Shown: in pieces, positions 58,801-64,000 of the stretch
Numbering within the stretch: the first letter of the stretch is position 1
How the letters are laid out: every line of letters starts with the position of its first letter
Assembly (NCBI RefSeq): GCF_900090295.1
Contig: NZ_LT607753.1
Span: forward strand, 4,588,001 to 4,652,000
DNA from: Micromonospora coxensis
Lineage (GTDB): Bacteria > Actinomycetota > Actinomycetes > Mycobacteriales > Micromonosporaceae
DNA length: 64,000 bases
Direction: 5' to 3'
Translations under genes and position numbers: made by a program
Notes under the pieces: generated by a model
What the model saw: only the letters and a program-made list of their open reading frames with translations
The model's database searches: none
What the model was told of the DNA's origin: nothing

Positions 58801-61596
58801 GCCGCGCAGTGGCAGGCCCACGCCCAGAGAGCGATGACCGCCGCCGTCGACGCCGTACCCGTCTGGGTCATGTCGGTGGACCGGGCCATCGAGCAGTTCG
58901 CCAGCGGTGCCCACTTCGACGTGGTCATCGTCGACGAGGCGTCCCAGGCGGACATGTTCTCGCTGCCCATCCTCAGCCTCGCCGAGCGGGCCGTGGTCGT
59001 CGGCGACGACCAGCAGATCGGCCCGCAGCTCTCCTTCGTCGGCACGGTCACCGCGCTGATCAACTCTCATCTGGTCGACGTGCCGTCCGCCGAGCACTTC
59101 GACCCGGAGAGCAGCCTCTACGACCACGCCGTTCGCCGCTCGCCCGAGCGGATCCTGCTCACCGAGCACTTCCGGTCCGTACCGGCGATCATCGGCTTCT
59201 CCAGCGACACCTACTACGGCGGGGAGATCGAACCGCTGCGCACCGACCGGCCCGCGGGCATCGGTGACCCGGTGATCGCCGTGCACGTCCCCGACGGCAT
59301 CCGCCAGGACCTGCCCGCCTACGGCAACGTCAATGTCGCCGAGGCGGAGGCGCTCGTTGCGCGGGTCGCCGCGATCGTCGCCGACCCCGCGTACGAGGGA
59401 CGGTCCATCGGTGTGGTGAGCCTGCTCAGCACAAGCGGACAAGCCCTCTACCTGCTCGCCCGCCTCCGCGAGGAGATCGGCGAGGAGGAGATGGAAAGAC
59501 GCCGCCTGCGCGTCGGCGACTCGTACACCTTCCAGGGCGACGAACGGGACATCGTCCTCGTGTCCACGGTCGTCTCACCGCACAACGGTGCCGTCTCCGC
59601 GTTCACCAAACGCGACCACCACCGGCGGGTCAACGTCGCCGCCTCCCGCGCCCGCGACCAGCTTTGGGTATTCCACTCCGTCCAGCCTGCCGACCTGCGC
59701 GACGACGACGCCCGAGGGCTGCTGCTCACCTACTGCCAGAACGTCAACACCGCAGAGGAGGCGTATGACGACCTGGAGAAGCGCTGCGACAGCGACTTCG
59801 AACGCGAGGTGCTGCGCCGCATCCTGCGCCGCGGATACCGGCCCCTGCCCCAGTTCCGCATCGGCAGGTACCGGATCGACTTCGTGCTCCCCGCCCCGGA
59901 CGGCCGGCGACTCGCCATCGAATGCGACGGCGATGCCTACCACGGGCCGGAGCAATGGGAGAGCGACATGCGCCGGCAGGCGGTGCTGGAGCGGGTCGGC
60001 AACTGCGTCTTCGTGCGGATCCGGGGGAGCGTGTTCAGCCGGGACCCGGAGGCGGCGCTGGAACCGCTGTGGCAGCGCATTGACGGGTTGCAGATCACGT
60101 TCGCTGAGCCGACTATCGAGCCTCCGCGGGGCCTCCCCTCAGCCCACACCGTCAAATCGACGGTAGTCGTGAATGGCGTTGTGCGTGACGAGGAAGCCCT
60201 GCCCTCAGAGCCGTATGCGGCTTCCAATGGCAGATCGACGACTGCTGGGGCCACCGCCCCCGCTATCGATGGCTCAGCCTCGGTGCATGTTGACCGAGAG
60301 ACCGGTTCGGACGGCTCTGCCGCAGCGGAACCACGGCCGCTCGTCGAGGATCCAACCCTGAAAAACCTGCTGGATGCGGAGGCGACGGTAAGTGGGTCGT
60401 CGGCCGAGCAGATTGAGACATCCGGGAATCGCTCCGCCCTTGAGGAAGGCGACAGCGAGGTTGATTCCTCGGCGGCAAATGAGCCATCGGCCCATCAGTC
60501 TGAGCCGGTCGCCGGGGTTCGTCCGCTGGACCATCTGCGCCATGAGCTGCCGTCGCGCCGGGAAGAGCATGCCGAGCCACGGGTACCCAGAGCCGCACCG
60601 CCCCGACAGGCGGCAGCGGATTCGGAAACCGGACAACCGGATGAGTGGACGGCGCCTCCTGTGGCAACCGGGAAAGGCTCCCTTTCACTTACGTCCCTCG
60701 CCGACGGCACCAGGGAACCGGAGCCGCCGGTGCCTGCTGGATACGACAGCCTCGCGTGGCTGCGGCCGTACGAGGCGCAGGCCGCCATAACCAGCTACCA
60801 GCAGCGGTGTGACATCCCCATCCGGCACGACGGAAAGGTTCTCGGATGGGCCAGGTTCCACCCAGGCACCTCTGCGGAGGCCCGAGCTCACCGGGCGAAC
60901 ATCAGAGTTGACCGTACTGGTCCCGATGGCGTTGAAGTGGTTTGCTGGGTGCACCAGAACGAGGCGAAGGCGGTCATCCAAGCGGCCAGCAGGAGGCGAA
61001 ACGTTCCGTGGGAGGTTCCCCAGGGTGGCCGCGGCGGATTGGTCCAATACTTCTCTCCCACCAGCCCTGCCGCAGTCCGACACCGGAGTGTGACCCGTCT
61101 GCTCCGTTTGGCGGACCGCGTTGCAACCGCCGCCACGGATCCAGGCGAGGGGAACGCCCAGGACATCGCGAAGCCGAGTGAGGGACTTGACGCTGAGCGG
61201 CCGCAGCGGCAAGCAACGACGCAGAAGGCAGACGGGATACCTGGAGCCCGCCGGCACCTGACGGCCACCCCCCCAGGGAGGGGTGAGCAATCGGGACTGG
61301 AGCGCGCCTTCCACCAGGCGATGGTCCGCATCCTCGTGCGGGCACGGGATGAGGCCAACTGCAACCCAACTCTCCTATTAAGGATGGTTACCGAAATGGG
61401 AGGCCTCGCTGCGGCTCGACGGCTTCTCCACAATCCGGTGGTTTCGGATGGCTTCACCGCGCTGTGGGAGCGGGGCCGTGTCGATCTGACGGTGGAGGCT
61501 CTCGCGCTGCAGCCGGAGTTCCACTCCCTCTTTACGGAGGAAGAGCTGACGGTGGCCAGCAGTCGGGTTGACGGAGTCTCTTCGCCCAGCTCTTAA
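55828..61596 (+). CDS. Giant SF1 helicase with Vsr/DUF559-like nuclease domain and unknown C-terminal domain
   Basis: The 1922-residue protein has the motifs of UPF1/DNA2-like SF1 helicases. Walker A QGPPGTGKTHTIRN is near residue 362, Walker B VVIVDEASQADM near 1031, motif III GDDQQIGP, and motif VI VNVAASRARDQLW near 1270. Between Walker A and B lies a long helical insertion. Residues about 1317-1411 form a Vsr/DUF559-like nuclease (RIDFVLPAPDGRRLAIECDG). A poorly ordered linker follows, then a domain at about 1635-1765 that recurs in the convergent gene. A C-terminal module (about 1825-1920) includes LFTEEELTVASSR. A role in attacking foreign DNA is inferred. ATG 55828 follows AAAGGTG. Confidence 0.85.
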   Translation: MLSRSTSSTESPALILDRATALVEYLMAVRAQMEKPARTVPSADAFWQQDLPTHADCEVGASTDGVSWLRVGLPSVPRQIRPPAEFAPYLNGPLSYATEPRLAGDEATVELLRARFEQWRDRDWRPWAEQARLTEQVRQLHRNLFDLKHRVDMNAATHELVWGHGVIRTEVAGHRVQYPLVVTPVAIEFDADRSVVRVVPQGAARLQTDPLTGLDERYLSQLLALAGSGGQLDLDVWDEFTRREFFERALRRLGHDPVLRDAGATAPSGPYVHDTGVLFVRPRQRMLRRFLEELRARLLKGDTASIGALAAILAHEPSKLEMPQDQPAQWKPLGERLLMPLPTNEAQESIARRLAQHRNVAVQGPPGTGKTHTIRNLICHLMAHGKRVLVVAQKEDPLRVLRDGLPQEIQSLCLAVLGRSTDQLVQLQLAARELSDRGATLDRRGEQQRVDRLRRQLEEAERDLGQALGALRTMAENESAHYNIDGLRLSPSDVGTWLRDRADRYGDLPDEIPPDLGAPLTVEEFTELLDIARRTGRQDRAQALRHLPTVADLPAASAMLAARRELAAARGELERLASAGVVVPEVRAFGQPALGELAGHLREALTVLTAREGAWTDRLAALLQADPNWRAMWEDHVGACQRVLTDLTATARIVAGHQVTVPEAHLAEPRRLLAQLGELRQRFAAGKGVNRLFQGTLAKLAADCRIDGEILRTTDDVDIVIAYVNRLRSRQELTTRWTEWRQLLNLTQEFGDQPELWAGRLLADAATALDWDRRRWPTLLATVRRLVPRAEQTVDVRRLTALLDLVDRCATVFTHDRLVADERNLDAVLQAGMSTTNASELWRLLDQSRQDADLANWDGILDEVRRLAALRPDAQRFAQLTDLLRPAAPDWTGQLEDGTATALDATGADCLRRWQWRQAQTWFDTVVGSVDPVALGRRIDRTRERIRQLTQELVVASSWLEVSLALDDRRRAALADWTTALRKIGKGTGKNAAQWQAHAQRAMTAAVDAVPVWVMSVDRAIEQFASGAHFDVVIVDEASQADMFSLPILSLAERAVVVGDDQQIGPQLSFVGTVTALINSHLVDVPSAEHFDPESSLYDHAVRRSPERILLTEHFRSVPAIIGFSSDTYYGGEIEPLRTDRPAGIGDPVIAVHVPDGIRQDLPAYGNVNVAEAEALVARVAAIVADPAYEGRSIGVVSLLSTSGQALYLLARLREEIGEEEMERRRLRVGDSYTFQGDERDIVLVSTVVSPHNGAVSAFTKRDHHRRVNVAASRARDQLWVFHSVQPADLRDDDARGLLLTYCQNVNTAEEAYDDLEKRCDSDFEREVLRRILRRGYRPLPQFRIGRYRIDFVLPAPDGRRLAIECDGDAYHGPEQWESDMRRQAVLERVGNCVFVRIRGSVFSRDPEAALEPLWQRIDGLQITFAEPTIEPPRGLPSAHTVKSTVVVNGVVRDEEALPSEPYAASNGRSTTAGATAPAIDGSASVHVDRETGSDGSAAAEPRPLVEDPTLKNLLDAEATVSGSSAEQIETSGNRSALEEGDSEVDSSAANEPSAHQSEPVAGVRPLDHLRHELPSRREEHAEPRVPRAAPPRQAAADSETGQPDEWTAPPVATGKGSLSLTSLADGTREPEPPVPAGYDSLAWLRPYEAQAAITSYQQRCDIPIRHDGKVLGWARFHPGTSAEARAHRANIRVDRTGPDGVEVVCWVHQNEAKAVIQAASRRRNVPWEVPQGGRGGLVQYFSPTSPAAVRHRSVTRLLRLADRVATAATDPGEGNAQDIAKPSEGLDAERPQRQATTQKADGIPGARRHLTATPPGRGEQSGLERAFHQAMVRILVRARDEANCNPTLLLRMVTEMGGLAAARRLLHNPVVSDGFTALWERGRVDLTVEALALQPEFHSLFTEEELTVASSRVDGVSSPSS

Positions 61597-61610
61597 GGAT
61601 GCAACGAGGC

Positions 61611-61643
61611 GGCCGTCAGCATGGCGAGACAGAGCTGACGGCC
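61611..61643. terminator. Stem-loop between convergent helicase and sigma4/HARE genes
   Basis: GGCCGTCAGC pairs perfectly with GCTGACGGCC across a 13-base loop, 14 bp after the helicase stop and 70 bp before the convergent stop. GGATG and CATCC flank it and can lengthen the pairing. Confidence 0.65.
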
Positions 61644-61713
61644 ATCCTCAATGAATGTATCCAGAGTTAAGGCCGGCGTGTCGATGCAGCTTTCGCTGCG
61701 TAGGTTAGCTAGC

Positions 61714-64000
61714 TCACCCGTGTCCGCGGAGCAGTCGAGTGGTGCTCCTGTAGCGTTCGGCAGCCTCGCTTCCTGGAGGGAAGTACTGCACCAACCCTGT
61801 GGTGACGCCGTCGGGTCCTCGAACGGACATCGACCGCCTCTCCGCCGCGGCTTGGACAACACTGAACGCCTCGTGCTCGCGAATCCAGCACACGATGCGC
61901 TCGCCTTGAGATCTGGCTCTGGCCAGCATCACGTTGGCGCGAAACTTGGACGCGTCGCCGGAACTGTCGTCCACATACCGGGCCCAACCGGAAATCTTGT
62001 CTCCATCGTGCATGGGAACGTCGGAGTGCAGTTGGTACGCCAGCACAGCGGCCTCCGCCTCATGCGGCCGGACCCACCCCACGCTGCGGTACCCCGCCGG
62101 CACTGACACTGAACCGTCGTCGGAGACCTGGTCCTGCGGTTCCGCCGGGTCGACGGTGAGAATCTCGTCGCTGGCGTCGACCTCGTCGTCCTCGCTCCGC
62201 CCCGCTTCGGCATGGGACGGATCGGTTGATGACTGATGGATCCACTGATTGCGAGGACGGGTCCACACCTCCTCGAGGAGACTCGCGATGTCATCGTCGC
62301 CGCGCTGCCGGTAAACCGACAGGATCTGTCGGGGCTTGGCGTGGGCTGGAAGATCAACCGCCATGGCAAGCGCCATCTGCGCGTCTTCCGGGCTCCCGAC
62401 TCCCTCTGCGCACCCCGTGAGTGCCGCAGCCCGCTCCAAGGGGTGCGCCTCGGGATCGGCCGGGTCTGGCAGCGAGACGTCGAAACGACCGTACGGGGCG
62501 AACTCGAGAAAGACGTTCTGCCCTTCCCGCACCTCAAGGCGATCGAGGAACCGTTTGATCGTTCCGCTCGACGGCTGAAGCCCTGTCCACCGGATGCTCT
62601 GCGTGCCGAGGTCCGATTCCAGCTCCGCGACCTCGCCCTGCGCGCATCCCACGAGACTCGCCACTCCAGAGGGCACCGGAAAGCCGGAGCCGCGGAGATG
62701 GTCTCGGGTGACGGTGACACGCAACTTCCACCAGTCGTCGTCGTACTTGAAGAGCCGGCGGGTGGCGCTCGGCGCCTTGCGAGGTGCCGCTGGGCATTCC
62801 CGACGGCGGACCACGCCTTGGACGATCTCGAAGTCTCCGTTTCCGGCGTAGGCCTGAATGCTGCTCGGTGACACGTCGAACCTGCTGGTGATCGAATCGA
62901 CGAGCCGTCCGATCTCCACCTCGCCTCCTGCGGCAGCGAGTTCCAGACCGATCTGCTGCCGGATTGACGTGTATTCCTCCAGCTGCCAGCTCGCCAGCCC
63001 CCAGGTCGACCGGTCGGTCCTCACGAAACGCTCGTCGTCGGCCAGCTGGTTGGCCAGACTCCGGATACTGTTGTCCCGGCCTATCTGCAGCTGCAGTTCG
63101 TCGATGTGAAGCGGCTCGCCAGTCGCCGCCAGAAGACCCGCCGCGTGGTCACCGAGCGAGCGGGTACGGGTCAGGATCTGGTTGTTGTGAAGCGTGTAGC
63201 CACACCAGCTGAGCCAGGCGAGCAGCTCGGTCTTCGGCATCGAGGTCGCGGTAGCGACAGTGGCCAGATCCACGAGGCCGTGGTCCGTCGCAAAGTCCTC
63301 AAGCAGGGTGCGGGTCTGCTCGCGTGCCGCGGCGACGTCGGGAGCTGCCGCCCACCCGTCCGTCACCTCGAAGTAGTCGTCCAAGCGATCCAGCACAAGC
63401 CAGAGTGGAACGTTTACCCCCGGAACGTCTCGGGCGAGGTCGGGGTGCAGGGTGATCAACCGGTCCAAGGCGGCGATCGGTTGGATCTCCGTGCGCAGGC
63501 TGGCCAGGAGATTCCCGATGGTTGTGCCGAAGTGGAACCTTCCGGCGAGCAGATCCTTTACCTTGCTCTCGATCTGCCGGACTCGCTCACGGGACACGTC
63601 GAAGTCGCCTGCCAGCTCGGCAAGTTTCTTTGGTGGCCTGCCGAGGAAGCGGTCGCACAGAATGCGCACCTGTCGCTCGTCGAGCTCGGACAGGAATGCG
63701 GTGAACTCGAGGACCGGATCAGAGCTTCCGGTGGCGGAAACCATGTCCGCCGCCGTGAGTGAGTTGAGCCGGAGAGCCAATTCCTGGATTTCCTCAGGCG
63801 CTCCGTCCTCGATCACGACATTCAGCAGAGACTGGTCGCCGCGACGTCGGATGTGACGCCAGTCCGCCAACTGGGTCAGGTCCTCCAGTAACTGAAGCTG
63901 AGCGGGGGGCAGGGAAGCCGGCGCCGCCCCGCGTAGCGCCTCCCGTTCGTCTTCCGGGCCATCCCACTCGTCCTGCCCACCGGACCGGACGATCGCTGCC
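61714..64000 (-). CDS. Sigma-region-4/HARE-HTH-like protein with shared C-terminal domain (5' partial)
   Basis: The frame is open to the right edge, so the N-terminus is missing; at least 761 residues are present. An HTH like sigma-70 region 4 lies at DNA 63540-63700 (PPKKLAELAGDFDVSRERVR). Further on, at about 62970-63160, is a HARE-HTH-like domain (EPLHIDELQLQIG to STWGLASWQ). The middle has a WWKLRVTV region without known motifs. The last 130 residues (DNA 61714-62110) match the domain found in the convergent helicase by eye: VPAGY, EAEAA, GWAR, FRAN, CWI, GLVQYF, RLLR. It is likely a DNA-binding partner of the helicase. The start is outside the window, though TTG 63870 is possible. Confidence 0.78.
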   Translation of the reverse strand, partial: AAIVRSGGQDEWDGPEDEREALRGAAPASLPPAQLQLLEDLTQLADWRHIRRRGDQSLLNVVIEDGAPEEIQELALRLNSLTAADMVSATGSSDPVLEFTAFLSELDERQVRILCDRFLGRPPKKLAELAGDFDVSRERVRQIESKVKDLLAGRFHFGTTIGNLLASLRTEIQPIAALDRLITLHPDLARDVPGVNVPLWLVLDRLDDYFEVTDGWAAAPDVAAAREQTRTLLEDFATDHGLVDLATVATATSMPKTELLAWLSWCGYTLHNNQILTRTRSLGDHAAGLLAATGEPLHIDELQLQIGRDNSIRSLANQLADDERFVRTDRSTWGLASWQLEEYTSIRQQIGLELAAAGGEVEIGRLVDSITSRFDVSPSSIQAYAGNGDFEIVQGVVRRRECPAAPRKAPSATRRLFKYDDDWWKLRVTVTRDHLRGSGFPVPSGVASLVGCAQGEVAELESDLGTQSIRWTGLQPSSGTIKRFLDRLEVREGQNVFLEFAPYGRFDVSLPDPADPEAHPLERAAALTGCAEGVGSPEDAQMALAMAVDLPAHAKPRQILSVYRQRGDDDIASLLEEVWTRPRNQWIHQSSTDPSHAEAGRSEDDEVDASDEILTVDPAEPQDQVSDDGSVSVPAGYRSVGWVRPHEAEAAVLAYQLHSDVPMHDGDKISGWARYVDDSSGDASKFRANVMLARARSQGERIVCWIREHEAFSVVQAAAERRSMSVRGPDGVTTGLVQYFPPGSEAAERYRSTTRLLRGHG

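Overview
The window is very GC-rich, densely coding actinobacterial chromosome. The third codon position is nearly always G or C, GTG starts are common, and genes often overlap at ATGA or GTGA. The gene content (SARP/NB-ARC regulator, TipA-type MerR regulator, MsiK-style CUT1 transporter without its own ATPase, secreted polysaccharide-degrading enzymes, 10-methyl fatty acid genes, ECF sigma factor with a YCII partner) fits a filamentous soil actinomycete. Micromonosporaceae, close to Micromonospora, is my best guess from protein flavour only. No rRNA, tRNA, CRISPR array or intact mobile element was seen.

Region 1 (1-7.3 kb): the 3' part of an epoxide hydrolase, then a divergent GH43 beta-xylosidase and a sugar-uptake operon (lipoprotein, two permeases, LacI regulator). 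Three CGAAA/TTTCG-type dyads lie in the shared intergenic region. Region 2 (7.3-17.2 kb): a proline-rich membrane protein, D-2-hydroxyacid dehydrogenase, membrane-anchored AA10 LPMO, two divergent aldo/keto reductases, a NarL-type two-component pair and a membrane protein. Region 3 (17.2-33.5 kb): a MoxR/VWA pair, a ricin-lectin lipid-side protein, the FAD reductase plus methyltransferase pair for 10-methyl branched fatty acids, an ArsR/SRPBCC pair, an ECF sigma/YCII pair, an MFS exporter and a two-gene module with a Cas4-like Fe-S nuclease. Region 4 (33.6-44.6 kb): a secreted GH26 mannanase, a GGDEF/EAL protein, a repeat-rich gene-poor interval, TipA-like regulator, a monooxygenase-fold protein, a hydrolase/TetR divergon with two textbook operators, and a serine beta-lactamase-fold protein. 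Region 5 (44.6-55.5 kb): VOC proteins, a Cys-rich YidD paralogue, an APH-fold kinase, an unknown protein with two HTH-like repeats, a secreted phospholipase-D-fold protein and a large SARP/NB-ARC/TPR regulator.

Region 6 (55.8-64 kb) is the most unusual part. A 1922-residue SF1 helicase carries a Vsr/DUF559-like nuclease domain and a C-terminal domain of unknown function. The same unknown domain ends the next, convergent gene, which encodes a sigma-region-4 plus HARE-HTH-like protein that runs off the right edge. Two neighbouring but otherwise unrelated proteins sharing a private domain suggests one system, probably for conflict with foreign DNA. This is the best candidate in the window for an undescribed system.

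Several gene starts (at least seven) sit 6-8 bases after a TANNNT box, which suggests that leaderless transcription is common here.
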